Below, in pieces: positions 21,037 to 30,096 of a DNA stretch of 64,000 bases (its first letter is position 1; the number at the start of each line of letters is the position of its first letter). The stretch is taken from the NCBI RefSeq assembly GCF_016907385.1, contig NZ_JAFBBU010000001.1, positions 1,054,001 to 1,118,000 on the forward strand. Direction: 5' to 3'. The notes below the pieces were generated by a model that made no database searches, was not told the origin of the DNA, and saw nothing but the letters and a program-made list of their open reading frames with translations. The position numbers were made by a program, and so were the translations under genes. This stretch comes from Subtercola frigoramans. GTDB lineage: Bacteria; Actinomycetota; Actinomycetes; Actinomycetales; Microbacteriaceae.

Positions 21037-21822
21037 TCAGTTCGTCTTCACCATACCTGATCGCATTCGTGACAGATAGTGGCGCATCGGCAGGCTGCGC
21101 ACGTTTCGCGGCAGGGCGCGGTAGACGAGAGCCACCGCCCCGAAGACCAGGGCGAACCGGCGCTCGGCCCACCGATTCCACGGCAATCTGAACGCTACTC
21201 TCAGCTCCGCGGGTAGCAGTCCGATGGTGAACAGGCGCACAACAGGCATAACTGCCCTGAGCCAGATCGGTGCCACCCTCGGGTGAAGCAGGTCATGAGC
21301 CACCCGCCGTGCGTCGTCTGAGACCACGAGCGCGCTGACGGCGTCATTCCAGTACCGGCGAAACGCTGCGAGATCTGTCGGCCAACTGCTCCGGCGAACC
21401 TGCAGAGCCGTGCCGAGAACGCTGTACTGCTGGTAGACGCTCTCCGCCAGCTCGGGGCACAGCGGCCCGAAAACTCGTTCGTACACGCCGAGCGCGCTTT
21501 CGTAGAGGGTTGCGGCGACCCAGAGCTGTGAGGCCGGATCGAACGCGCTGTACGCCGGCGTGGTTGCGTCTCCAGCCGACACGACGGGGCGATGCGCACG
21601 GTTCACCTTTTCGACGATTGCAGCCCGTTCGGCATCGGTTGCGAACACGGTCGCGTACGCGTACGTCACTGTGTTGGTGAGTCTGTCGAGGGGACGGTTT
21701 GCGAAGTCGCTGTGCCGGGCAACCCCGGCACCGACGGCCGAGTCGGCAATCTGCAGGAGGATCGCCCGCCCGCCCCCGGCCAGCAGGATTCCCTCAGCGG
21801 CGACGTCGGTGAACACGCTCAT
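21037..21822 (-). CDS. DUF2236 / MpaB-type oxygenase
   Basis: 261 aa. The N-terminal half (LAGGGRAILLQIADSAVGAG, then [25 protein letters not shown]) and DLLHPRVAPIWLR region match the DUF2236 family, whose members include heme-dependent latex-clearing protein and fungal MpaB-type oxygenases. Conserved His and Arg positions for heme are present, but I cannot prove heme binding from sequence. It starts inside the 3' end of the upstream surface-protein gene (29-base overlap), so the two are probably cotranscribed, although a functional link is not obvious. Confidence 0.83.
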   Translation of the reverse strand: MSVFTDVAAEGILLAGGGRAILLQIADSAVGAGVARHSDFANRPLDRLTNTVTYAYATVFATDAERAAIVEKVNRAHRPVVSAGDATTPAYSAFDPASQLWVAATLYESALGVYERVFGPLCPELAESVYQQYSVLGTALQVRRSSWPTDLAAFRRYWNDAVSALVVSDDARRVAHDLLHPRVAPIWLRAVMPVVRLFTIGLLPAELRVAFRLPWNRWAERRFALVFGAVALVYRALPRNVRSLPMRHYLSRMRSGMVKTN

Positions 21823-23395
21823 GGCTCGAGACTACGCGGGTCGCGATCATGGATCCTGCTCCGAGTGTCAGCGCACCAGCCGCCGTCAGGAGTGCCAGAC
21901 CGGTCTCGCCCGTCACGTCGGCCACCGACCTGCCCGTACTGGCCAGACGATCGGATGCAGGGGGAGAACCTGTCGCCCTGTCGACAGGAGGCATCGGAGC
22001 CGGCGGGGGCGAGCCGGAGGGGCTGGTCGGCGGGATCACAATTGCGGGTGGAGTCGGACTGGGTATGGGCGCCGCAACCTGCGTCACCTCGCTCACGATG
22101 CCGAATGAAGACACCCAGGGCTGGATGCGGTCGCCGCCGAGCTCTGGAGGCGTCTTCTTCGGGTCGATCGACTCGACCCAGACGTAGAACCCCGGTGACG
22201 GGAGTGCACACTCGGGTGTCTGGTACCGACCAGGACCTCGTGACGCCAGAGTGTGCACCGTGCAGGCCACCGGCGTATCTGCCGGAACGGATGGGCTCTC
22301 GGTCGGCGCTTCAGCCAGGGGCCCCAGGAGAGTGCTGTCGATCGTCACGGGGACAGGCTGCTGGGAGCCATCGGGTGCGGTGTAGCGGCCCCACTGCTGG
22401 ACCACGGATTCCGCGCTCGAAATCTGCTGCAGCGGCTCACGCACACCCAGTTCGAGGGTGTCGCTCAGCTTTGCGCCGGTGGTGGCCTCAGGAGAGCTTG
22501 CCTGGGTCTGCACGGCCGGAGCGAAGGGGAGGGGCGAGATACCGCTTTCGTGGGTAGTGGCATGTGCGGTCGCAAGCGCGGCCGGGGGGACCAGCAGCGT
22601 TTGGACATCTTTTCCACCCGTGGCCACCCAGATCGAGTTGCCGTAGGGCAGGTTGGTGTAGTCGACAACGGCAGAAACGTCGGCCGTGGAGTTTCCAGCG
22701 GTCGGGATTATGGCGTAGTCCACGCCGTTCTCGATCGCGCGGGTCGTCGACCCGTCTGTGAAGGCGGCTCCCGTGAGATGCAGGGTGCCGCCGTGTCTTC
22801 CCGGGGGAAGCTGCGAACGACCGGTGCCGACGAAATCCACGCTCAATTCGCTCCGCACAGTGAGGGGTGTTGCATCAAGCGCCGACAGGGTCACCGAAGC
22901 CGACACAGATCGCGACGCTCCTGAGCTGCCGTTCATCCGGTCCCTGATCTGGTCCGCAATGATCGACACGGTCAGCGCATGCTCGTTCGCGCGCTGGGCG
23001 TACCACGATGAGGGGTGGCCGCCGAGGCCGGTGAGATTCCACGTCGCGAGTTGTGCCCCCGCGGCCCAGTCCGGATCGGTCGTGGTCACGAACTCCCGGG
23101 CGATGAACGCGAGCCGGGCGGTGAGGTCTGCGTCTCGCAGCCCGACACGATCACCTTCGATGTAGGTCAGCTCGGAGCCCTCCGGCGGCCGCTTCGTCAC
23201 CTCCAGACAGAGCCCGAGGTTGTTGTCGCCGAGCCGATGTGTGCCGAGCCACGATCGGCCGTCACGCGCGGAGAGGTAGCCCACTCCATGGCTGGTCGCG
23301 CGGACCGCCCACGCAGAAGGAGCAAGAAGAAGAATGCCCGCAGAAACCAGAAGGGCTGCGAGAAGAGCCAGAGAGATGCGAAGGGTTCGTTTCAT
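21794..23395 (-). CDS. Sortase-anchored surface protein with thioester-like domain
   Basis: 533 aa. A signal peptide covers residues 1-30 (KRTLRIS, hydrophobic core, cut after SAWA). Cys63 in LGLCLEV and Gln115 in GAQLATWNL reproduce the paired motifs (aromatic/hydrophobic-Cys and Q-x-A-x-W) of thioester domains, in which Cys and Gln form a covalent bond used to attach to host or surface amines. Beta-rich stalk sequence follows, then a Pro/Ser-rich wall-spanning stretch. The C-terminus has LASTG (484-488), a hydrophobic segment and RRRR: an LAXTG sortase signal of the class-E type. The MKRT start follows actinobacterial secretory signal norms. The thioester assignment is inference. Confidence 0.72.
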   Translation of the reverse strand: MKRTLRISLALLAALLVSAGILLLAPSAWAVRATSHGVGYLSARDGRSWLGTHRLGDNNLGLCLEVTKRPPEGSELTYIEGDRVGLRDADLTARLAFIAREFVTTTDPDWAAGAQLATWNLTGLGGHPSSWYAQRANEHALTVSIIADQIRDRMNGSSGASRSVSASVTLSALDATPLTVRSELSVDFVGTGRSQLPPGRHGGTLHLTGAAFTDGSTTRAIENGVDYAIIPTAGNSTADVSAVVDYTNLPYGNSIWVATGGKDVQTLLVPPAALATAHATTHESGISPLPFAPAVQTQASSPEATTGAKLSDTLELGVREPLQQISSAESVVQQWGRYTAPDGSQQPVPVTIDSTLLGPLAEAPTESPSVPADTPVACTVHTLASRGPGRYQTPECALPSPGFYVWVESIDPKKTPPELGGDRIQPWVSSFGIVSEVTQVAAPIPSPTPPAIVIPPTSPSGSPPPAPMPPVDRATGSPPASDRLASTGRSVADVTGETGLALLTAAGALTLGAGSMIATRVVSSHERVHRRRR

Positions 23396-23483
23396 GGAAC
23401 CAGATTCATTCCAGGCATCGGTGCGGCGGCTGTGGAACCGTGAATTTGTGCACGGTCGGCCAAACTGGCGCATTGTGGAGGGG

Positions 23484-23489
23484 TAGGCT
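23484..23489 (+). promoter_or_regulatory. Candidate -10 element upstream of sucC
   Basis: TAGGCT within GGGTAGGCT is also found upstream of icd (36239-36244). The sucC leader would then be about 120 bases and would contain the palindrome at 23504-23525. Confidence 0.4.
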
Positions 23490-23503
23490 TTGAAACGGTC
23501 TAG

Positions 23504-23525
23504 ATGTCTCGATCTCGAGAGACAT
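23504..23525. promoter_or_regulatory. TCA-gene palindrome upstream of sucC
   Basis: A 22-bp palindrome with outer arms ATGTCTC and GAGACAT and core TCTCGATCTCGAGA. It matches the site upstream of icd (36206-36227) at 18 of 22 positions, with the shared core TGTCTCGA-NN-TCGAGA. It is likely an operator for a regulator common to both TCA-cycle units; the regulator is not known to me. Confidence 0.6.
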
Positions 23526-23611
23526 GGAGCGTCGCGACATCCGGCTACCGTTTTCTATCAGAAACCAGGCAACGCGTGCCCGCTGAGTGCACGCGGATGG
23601 GATGTACAAGC

Positions 23612-24781
23612 GTGGATCTATTTGAATATCAGGCACGAGACCTGTTCGAGAGCTATGGCGTTCCGGTTCTTCCGGGCATCATCGCCGACACGCCTGAAGA
23701 GGTGCGTGCGGCAGCGGAGAAGCTCGGCGGTGTCACCGTGGTGAAGGCCCAGGTCAAGGTCGGAGGCCGCGGAAAGGCTGGGGGCGTCAAGGTCGCGAAG
23801 TCGCCAGACGAAGCTGAGGCAGCCGCGAAGGCGATTCTCGGGCTCGACATCAAGGGCCACGTCGTCAAGCGCGTCATGGTCGCCGGTGGTGCCCGCATTG
23901 CCCAGGAGTTCTACTTCTCGATTCTCCTCGACCGCTCGAACCGCACCTTCCTCTCCATGACCAGCGTCGAAGGTGGCATGGAGATCGAACAACTCGCCGT
24001 CGAGCGCCCCGAGGCGCTCGCGAAGATCGACGTCGATCCCGTTATCGGCATCAATGAAGACGTTGCGACCGACATCGCCACGAGGGCAGGCTTCTCCGAC
24101 GAACTCGTCGTCAAGGTCGCCCCCGTGCTTGCAAAGCTCTGGAATGTGTTCAAGGGCGAAGACGCAACACTGGTCGAGGTGAACCCGCTCGTGCTCACTG
24201 AAGAAGGCGACGTCATCGCCCTCGACGGCAAGGTCACGCTCGACGAGAACGCCGAGTTCCGTCACCCGAACCACGAGGCCCTCGTCGACCAGGGTGCAGT
24301 TGACCCGCTCGAGGCGAAGGCGAAGGAGTCGAACCTCAACTACGTCAAGCTCGACGGCGAAGTCGGCATCATCGGCAACGGCGCAGGGCTCGTCATGTCG
24401 ACCCTCGACGTCGTCAGCTACGCCGGTGAGCGCCACGGTGGGGTCAAACCCGCCAACTTCCTCGACATCGGTGGTGGAGCATCCGCCGCCGTCATGGCCG
24501 CCGGCCTCGATGTCATTCTGAACGACCCGCAGGTCAAGAGCGTGTTCGTCAACGTCTTCGGCGGCATCACCGCCTGTGACGCCGTGGCCAACGGAATCGT
24601 GGGTGCTCTGGCAACGCTCGGTGCCTCCGCAACCAAGCCGCTCGTGGTTCGCCTCGACGGCAACAACGTCGTCGAGGGCCGCGCCATTCTGGCTGAAGCC
24701 AACAACCCGCTCGTCACCGTCGTCGACACCATGGACGAAGCGGCAGACAAGGCCGCCGAACTCGCTCACGCTGCTGCGTAA
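23612..24781 (+). CDS. sucC: Succinyl-CoA ligase, beta subunit
   Basis: ATP-grasp subunit that, with SucD, converts succinyl-CoA to succinate with substrate-level phosphorylation in the TCA cycle. The N-terminus [18 protein letters not shown] and the nucleotide-binding [16 protein letters not shown] are classic; [19 protein letters not shown] and [13 protein letters not shown] follow. The GTG at 23612 gives 389 aa, the family length; ATG 23597 is an alternative start and the ribosome-binding site is weak for both. sucD follows after 47 bases. It has the palindrome in its upstream region. Confidence 0.95.
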   Translation: MDLFEYQARDLFESYGVPVLPGIIADTPEEVRAAAEKLGGVTVVKAQVKVGGRGKAGGVKVAKSPDEAEAAAKAILGLDIKGHVVKRVMVAGGARIAQEFYFSILLDRSNRTFLSMTSVEGGMEIEQLAVERPEALAKIDVDPVIGINEDVATDIATRAGFSDELVVKVAPVLAKLWNVFKGEDATLVEVNPLVLTEEGDVIALDGKVTLDENAEFRHPNHEALVDQGAVDPLEAKAKESNLNYVKLDGEVGIIGNGAGLVMSTLDVVSYAGERHGGVKPANFLDIGGGASAAVMAAGLDVILNDPQVKSVFVNVFGGITACDAVANGIVGALATLGASATKPLVVRLDGNNVVEGRAILAEANNPLVTVVDTMDEAADKAAELAHAAA

Positions 24782-24828
24782 GTAACCCCCACTTCACACA
24801 CTCGCGCAGAAACAGGAAGAGAACAACA

Positions 24829-25716
24829 ATGTCGATTTTTCTCGACGAGAACTCCAAGATCATCATCCAGGGCCTGACCGGCTCTGAAGGAACCAAACAC
24901 GCCGGCCGGATGCTCGCATCGGGCTCGAAGATCGTCGGCGGCGTCAACCCGCGGAAGGCCGGCACGACCGTCGAGATCGAGGGCCACACGCTCCCGATCT
25001 TCGGCAGCGTCGCTGAGGCCATGGCCGAGACCGGGGCCGATGTCTCCGTCATCTTCGTGCCGCCGGCCTTCGCCAAGAGCGCCGTGCTCGAGGCTGTCGA
25101 GGCAGAGATTCCGCTCGCCGTCGTCATCACCGAGGGCATCCCGATCCACGACTCTGCCGAGTTCTGGTCGTACGCCCAGCAGAAGGGCAACAAGACCCGC
25201 ATCCTCGGGCCGAACTGCCCCGGGATCATCTCACCATCGAAGTCGAACGCCGGGATCATCCCGTCGAACATCGCAGGCCCCGGCCCGATCGGCCTGGTGT
25301 CGAAGTCGGGCACCCTGACGTACCAGATGATGTTCGAGCTCCGTGACCTCGGCTTCTCGACCGCAATCGGAATCGGTGGTGACCCGATCATCGGCACCAC
25401 CCACATCGATGCCCTCGCCGCATTCGAGGCAGACCCCGAGACAAAGGCGATCGTCATGATCGGTGAGATCGGTGGTGACGCCGAAGAGCGCGCGGCCGAC
25501 TTCATCAAAGCGAACATGACCAAGCCTGTCGTCGCCTATGTCGCAGGATTCACTGCGCCAGAGGGCAAGACCATGGGTCATGCAGGTGCAATCGTCTCCG
25601 ACGGCGCAGGCACTGCCCAGGGCAAGAAGGAAGCACTCGAAGCAGCGGGCGTCACCGTCGGCAAGACGCCGAGCGAGACGGCCGCGCTGCTGAGGGAGAT
25701 CTACCTCGCACTCTGA
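24829..25716 (+). CDS. sucD: Succinyl-CoA ligase, alpha subunit
   Basis: CoA-binding and phosphohistidine subunit, 295 aa. The CoA-binding Rossmann fold begins with [14 protein letters not shown]. The active-site His is in the [17 protein letters not shown] segment, and [11 protein letters not shown] is conserved. AGGAAGAGAACAACA before the ATG is a good ribosome-binding site. It forms an operon with sucC and is followed by a strong terminator hairpin. Confidence 0.96.
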   Translation: MSIFLDENSKIIIQGLTGSEGTKHAGRMLASGSKIVGGVNPRKAGTTVEIEGHTLPIFGSVAEAMAETGADVSVIFVPPAFAKSAVLEAVEAEIPLAVVITEGIPIHDSAEFWSYAQQKGNKTRILGPNCPGIISPSKSNAGIIPSNIAGPGPIGLVSKSGTLTYQMMFELRDLGFSTAIGIGGDPIIGTTHIDALAAFEADPETKAIVMIGEIGGDAEERAADFIKANMTKPVVAYVAGFTAPEGKTMGHAGAIVSDGAGTAQGKKEALEAAGVTVGKTPSETAALLREIYLAL

Positions 25717-25759
25717 GCCGGGTACCGATTTCTGATCGGACTTGCCCGACCCGCACGTC

Positions 25760-25787
25760 ACGGCCCTCCATCACGGTGGAGGGCCGT
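25760..25787. terminator. Terminator of sucCD
   Basis: A perfect 11-bp GC-rich stem, ACGGCCCTCCA and TGGAGGGCCGT, with a 6-nt loop, lies 44 bases after the sucD stop. The U-tract is poor (TACGG), as is usual in high-GC actinobacteria. Confidence 0.75.
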
Positions 25788-25912
25788 TACGGTTAAGTCG
25801 GTGCATCACGGGTGGGCCACGAAGTCGCACGACGCGCTCCCAGAGCACGAGTGACCGGCATCGCTCCTCGTGCTGCTTTTCTTGGTTCGACAAGGTGATT
25901 CGAGGTTTCCAC

Positions 25913-26494
25913 GTGGCAGAGAACGCGTCGGCGTCGACACCGGCACCATCACAGGCACCGGCATCACCACCGACACCGACACCCGCCGGGGCGCACACTC
26001 ACGATTCCCGGTACACACGCATGCGTCGCCGCATCGTGACCCCCCAGGCCATCTACGGCACGCTTCTCGTGGCAGCCATCATCGGCACTGCAGCAGACGA
26101 AGCCAGTGATCGAGACGTGCTCATCACCACTCTCGGCACGGTCATCGTCTTCTGGATCGCCCACGTCTTCGCCGAGGCGATCGCCCACTATGGCACAAAG
26201 ACCTCACTCGGCCTGCCGCTCAGCGAATCGGTGCGCCACAGCCTGCACGGCGCCGCCGGGCTCCTCTACTCCGCCCTGCTGCCGTGCCTCTTCCTGCTCC
26301 TCGGTGCCCTCGGCGTTCTGGGCGAGAGCACCGCGTACACGATCTCTCTGCTTCTGCCCGTCGGTCTGCTCGCCGCGCTGGGCTGGCTCGCTCTCGCCGA
26401 CCGCGGCAGCCCTGTGTGGGGCAGAGTGATCGGCGCACTGGTCACTGGCCTTCTCGGTGTGTTCGTGATTCTTCTGAAGATCGCCTTCCACTGA
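25913..26494 (+). CDS. Conserved membrane protein of unknown function
   Basis: 193 aa. A ~35-residue Ala/Pro/Thr/Ser-rich cytoplasmic lead is followed by a His/Arg patch, then four hydrophobic segments (YGTLLVAAIIGTA; VLITTLGTVIVFWIAHVFAE; LLYSALLPCLFLLLGALGVL; VIGALVTGLLGVFVILLK). I do not recognise the family with certainty. It sits between sucCD and the PerM-like gene. I chose GTG 25913, with GAGG eight bases upstream, over GTG 25895 and the longer in-frame extension, which is unlike protein. Confidence 0.65.
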   Translation: MAENASASTPAPSQAPASPPTPTPAGAHTHDSRYTRMRRRIVTPQAIYGTLLVAAIIGTAADEASDRDVLITTLGTVIVFWIAHVFAEAIAHYGTKTSLGLPLSESVRHSLHGAAGLLYSALLPCLFLLLGALGVLGESTAYTISLLLPVGLLAALGWLALADRGSPVWGRVIGALVTGLLGVFVILLKIAFH

Positions 26495-26510
26495 TGAATC
26501 GACCAACCCC

Positions 26511-27749
26511 GTGAACCGCCCCACCACGGCTCTCCTGGCCGCACTCGACGCCCTCCTCACCGTCGCCCTGGGCATCGGCATACCGCTCGTGATGCTGACG
26601 GTTCTCTGGGCGACGCAGTTCTCGCTCTCGATCGACTGGCTCGTCTTCTGGCGAGCCGCTGCAGACGTCTGGATGCTCGGCAACGGTGTTGACGTTCTCA
26701 TCTCCCTCGACGCCGGTACCGCGGCGCAACTCGCCCTCGACCACGCAGCAGTTCCCTTCGAGATCGGCATCGCACCCCTCGGATTCGCCGTGTTGACGGC
26801 CTTTCTCGGCCGTCGTTCCGGCCTGAGGCTGGGCCTCACCGAGCATCCATTCTTCGGCGGCGTGGTCGGCACAGTGACGGTTGGCGTGCTCGCAGGTCTC
26901 ATCTGCGTGAGCGCTCACTCCGACCTGGCCGTCGCTTCGCTACGCCAGGCCGTCGTGTTCGTTCCGGCGACCTACGCAGTGGGATTGCTCGCAGGTGGGG
27001 TCGAGAGCATCGCGCGTACCCAGAGCCCGCTGCGAACGGCCTTGCGCGAGCGATTGGATGCCCTGCCGACGGCCGTTCGCAGCGTCGCCGCGGCTGCACT
27101 ACGCTGCGGGGCGGCGATCGCCGTGGCGATGGTCGGAGTCGGAGCGCTCGCCGTGGCACTGCTCTTGCTGGTGAACTATTCGACGGTCGTCTCGCTCTAC
27201 GAATCGCTGCAATCCGGCATCGCCGGAGGCGCGGCGCTCACGATTGCGCAGATCGCGTTCATGCCAAACCTCGCCATCTGGGCTGCCAGTTGGATGCTGG
27301 GACCGGGGTTCGCGCTGGGAACCGGTACCTCGGTGTCGCCTCTGGGCACCCAGCTGGGCCTTGTTCCGTCGCTCCCGGTGTTCGGGGCGCTGCCTCATTC
27401 CTCAGCGATCGGGTTCCTGGCCCTCCTCATACCGGTGGTCGTCACTTTCTGCATCACAACCTTCATGCGATCGCAGCCCGGGGTGCCCTTCGCCCTGACC
27501 GTGCGCGGAATCGGTCGCACTCTCGGCACGGGGTTTGCGACAGCGCTCGTCGCTGCCGGCCTCCTGGCCCTGCTCGCGATGTGGTCGGGGGGCGCACTCG
27601 GTCCGGGCCGACTGGCAGATGTCGGGCCTGATCCGTCGGCAGTGTTCCTCTGGGTGTTCGTCAGCTGCGGAGTCTCCGCATCGGCGGGCCTGGTCGCCGC
27701 CGGCGTACGCCGGCGGGCAGCGGAACCCGTGCAGAGCCCGGCGCAGTAG
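26511..27749 (+). CDS. DUF6350 (PerM-like) polytopic membrane protein
   Basis: 412 aa with about ten hydrophobic segments. Position immediately upstream of purN, plus the helix pattern, matches the actinobacterial DUF6350 family, which includes mycobacterial PerM, linked to cell division in stress and persistence. No soluble domain is visible. The GTG start lies 16 bases after the upstream gene's stop. The family call rests on both sequence character and conserved gene order. Confidence 0.75.
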   Translation: MNRPTTALLAALDALLTVALGIGIPLVMLTVLWATQFSLSIDWLVFWRAAADVWMLGNGVDVLISLDAGTAAQLALDHAAVPFEIGIAPLGFAVLTAFLGRRSGLRLGLTEHPFFGGVVGTVTVGVLAGLICVSAHSDLAVASLRQAVVFVPATYAVGLLAGGVESIARTQSPLRTALRERLDALPTAVRSVAAAALRCGAAIAVAMVGVGALAVALLLLVNYSTVVSLYESLQSGIAGGAALTIAQIAFMPNLAIWAASWMLGPGFALGTGTSVSPLGTQLGLVPSLPVFGALPHSSAIGFLALLIPVVVTFCITTFMRSQPGVPFALTVRGIGRTLGTGFATALVAAGLLALLAMWSGGALGPGRLADVGPDPSAVFLWVFVSCGVSASAGLVAAGVRRRAAEPVQSPAQ

Positions 27750-27773
27750 CCACCAACGGCTAGCCAGAGCCTC

Positions 27774-27779
27774 TAAACT
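27774..27779 (+). promoter_or_regulatory. -10 element of leaderless purN
   Basis: TAAACT ends six bases before the GTG at 27786, predicting transcription to begin at that codon. No ribosome-binding site is present. Confidence 0.6.
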
Positions 27780-27785
27780 GTGTGG

Positions 27786-28403
27786 GTGCTGTCGATAGTC
27801 GTTCTCATTTCGGGCGGTGGGTCCAACCTTCGTGCCCTTCTCGAAGCTTCGACCGACGCCCAGTACCCTGCCCGGGTGATCGCAGTCGGTTCCGACACTG
27901 ATGCCTCGGGCCTCGCGTTCGCCGAGGAATTCGGTGTGCCGGCCTTCACCGTGTACCCGTCATCGTTCGACTCGCGTGCCGCCTGGGGCGACGAGCTGCT
28001 GGCTCAGATCACACAGTGGTCGCCCGACCTCGTCGTCTGCGCCGGTTTCATGCGGATTCTGCCGCCGCGAGTGGTGGCCGCCCTCTCGCCGAACCTGATC
28101 AACACGCATCCCGCCCTTCTGCCAGCTTTCCCCGGTGCCCACGCTGTGCGCGATGCGTTGGCGGCAGGTGCGCTGCAGACCGGGGTGACGGTGCATATCG
28201 TCGACGAAGGTGTCGACACCGGGCCCGTGCTCGTACAGCAAGCCGTCGAGGTGCGGGGCGATGACACCGAAAACTCCCTCCACGAGCGCATCAAGGTGGT
28301 CGAACGCGAATTGCTCGTCCAGGCTGTGCTCGACATCGCGAACAACAGGCTCGCACTGACCCCGAACCACCCCGATTCCCCTAGGAGTTCCACCCTCTCA
28401 TGA
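27786..28403 (+). CDS. purN: Phosphoribosylglycinamide formyltransferase
   Basis: Transfers a formyl group from 10-formyl-tetrahydrofolate to GAR, third step of purine synthesis. The phosphate loop [17 protein letters not shown], the folate/catalytic [20 protein letters not shown] (Asn, His) and [13 protein letters not shown] (catalytic Asp) are intact. The GTG at 27786 (205 aa) is set by the leaderless promoter; GTG 27780 would add two residues but lies inside the expected promoter spacing. It overlaps purH by 4 bases (ATGA). Confidence 0.95.
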   Translation: MLSIVVLISGGGSNLRALLEASTDAQYPARVIAVGSDTDASGLAFAEEFGVPAFTVYPSSFDSRAAWGDELLAQITQWSPDLVVCAGFMRILPPRVVAALSPNLINTHPALLPAFPGAHAVRDALAAGALQTGVTVHIVDEGVDTGPVLVQQAVEVRGDDTENSLHERIKVVERELLVQAVLDIANNRLALTPNHPDSPRSSTLS

Positions 28404-30043
28404 GCACTTCACGCCACGATCCCTCGCTCTTTCGCCACCGCGACCTCATTCCGATCAAACGCGCCCTCATCTCGGTGAGCGACAAGACGGGCCTGGTGGA
28501 ACTCGCTGCGGCGCTGAGCGCCTCGGGCGTCGAGATCGTCTCGACCGGTTCGACGGCAAAGACCATCGCAGCCGCCGGGTTCGCCGTCACCGAAGTGAGC
28601 TCAATCACCGGTTTCCCCGAGTCCCTCGACGGTCGAGTGAAGACGCTCCACCCCTCCGTGCACGCCGGCATCCTCGCCGACCTCCGACTCGAATCGCACA
28701 TCGCCCAGCTCCAGCAACTCGAGATCCAGGCCTTCCAGCTCGTCGTCGTCAACCTCTACCCGTTCTCTGAGACGGTGGCGAGCGGCGCTGAGGGCGACGA
28801 TGTCATCGAACAGATCGACATCGGTGGCCCTGCCCTCGTTCGAGCCTCGGCGAAGAACCACGCGAACGTTGCGATCGCGGTGTCGCCCGGCATCTACCCG
28901 GAGATCCTGACCGCGATCGCCACGGGGGGCACGACACTCGAGATGCGGCGCCACCTGGCGGCGACAGCGTTCGCCCACACAGCCGCGTACGACACTGCGG
29001 TGGCAACCTGGTTCGCCGAACAGCTCGGTGCCAGCGCGCTCGCGGCCGAATCCGTCTTCGACCCGACTGCTCCCCTCGGAGAGAAGGGGTTCCCACAGGT
29101 CCTCGACCGCAGCGTCAGCCTCTCACACACCCTCCGGTACGGCGAGAATTCCCACCAGTCCGCCGCCCTGTACCTCGAGCCGAACGGCCGCGGAATCGCT
29201 GAAGCCACGCAGCTGAACGGAAAGGAGATGTCGTATAACAACTTCGTCGACGCCGACGCCGCTGTGCGCGCAGCCTACGACTTCCGGGCCCCTGCTGTGG
29301 CCATCATCAAACACGCGAACCCGTGTGGCATCGCCATCGCGTCCTCCACCGCCCTCGACCCCATTGCATCGGCGCACCTGCGTGCACACGAATGCGATCC
29401 TGTCTCTGCCTTCGGAGGAGTCATCGCCGCCAACCGCACGGTGACGCTGGGCATGGCAGAGGCCGTCAAAGACATCTTTACCGAGGTGCTGGTCGCGCCC
29501 GATTTCGAGCCGGATGCCCTGAAGCTCCTGCAGACCAAGAAGAACCTCCGCATCCTTCGCCTCCCCGCCGACTATGCACGGCCCTCGATCGAGCTGAAGC
29601 AGATCAGCGGGGGGCTCCTCGCGCAGGAGGCGGATTCGTTCGTCGACTATTCGACGGCCGGGTGGGAGCTCGTCTCGGGCGAACCGGCAGACGAGGCGAC
29701 CCTCCGCGACCTCGAATTCGCCTGGAAGGCCTGCCGATCGGTGAAGTCCAATGCCATCCTGCTCGCCTCGAATGGGGCGTCTGTCGGGGTGGGCATGGGC
29801 CAGGTCAACCGAGTCGATTCCTGCCATCTCGCCGTCAGTCGCGCCGGAGCTCGGGCTGCTGGTTCCGTCGCCGCATCCGATGCTTTCTTCCCCTTCGCCG
29901 ATGGCCTCCAGGTGCTGTTGGATGCTCGAGTGAAGGCAGTCGTGCAGCCGGGTGGCTCGGTGCGCGACAATGAGGTGTTCGAGGCTGCCCGAGCGGCGGG
30001 CGTCACGATGTACATCACCGGGGAACGCCACTTCTACCACTGA
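28400..30043 (+). CDS. purH: Bifunctional AICAR formyltransferase/IMP cyclohydrolase
   Basis: Performs the last two steps to IMP. The N-terminal cyclohydrolase (MGS-like) domain has [19 protein letters not shown] and [15 protein letters not shown]. The C-terminal AICARFT domain has [26 protein letters not shown] (catalytic Lys and His) and [11 protein letters not shown]. The length of 547 aa is usual. It is translationally coupled to purN. ZTP, the alarmone sensed by the riboswitch upstream of glyA, accumulates when the formyl donor for this enzyme is scarce. Confidence 0.97.
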   Translation: MSTSRHDPSLFRHRDLIPIKRALISVSDKTGLVELAAALSASGVEIVSTGSTAKTIAAAGFAVTEVSSITGFPESLDGRVKTLHPSVHAGILADLRLESHIAQLQQLEIQAFQLVVVNLYPFSETVASGAEGDDVIEQIDIGGPALVRASAKNHANVAIAVSPGIYPEILTAIATGGTTLEMRRHLAATAFAHTAAYDTAVATWFAEQLGASALAAESVFDPTAPLGEKGFPQVLDRSVSLSHTLRYGENSHQSAALYLEPNGRGIAEATQLNGKEMSYNNFVDADAAVRAAYDFRAPAVAIIKHANPCGIAIASSTALDPIASAHLRAHECDPVSAFGGVIAANRTVTLGMAEAVKDIFTEVLVAPDFEPDALKLLQTKKNLRILRLPADYARPSIELKQISGGLLAQEADSFVDYSTAGWELVSGEPADEATLRDLEFAWKACRSVKSNAILLASNGASVGVGMGQVNRVDSCHLAVSRAGARAAGSVAASDAFFPFADGLQVLLDARVKAVVQPGGSVRDNEVFEAARAAGVTMYITGERHFYH

Positions 30044-30083
30044 GGTATGGGCAGTTCCTCCCGGTGGGCGATTCGGCATCGAG

Positions 30084-30089
30084 TAGGGT
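30084..30089 (+). promoter_or_regulatory. -10 element of leaderless dimethylargininase gene
   Basis: TAGGGT ends seven bases before the ATG at 30097, so the transcript should start at the start codon. No Shine-Dalgarno sequence is visible. Confidence 0.5.
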
Positions 30090-30096
30090 CACAAAC

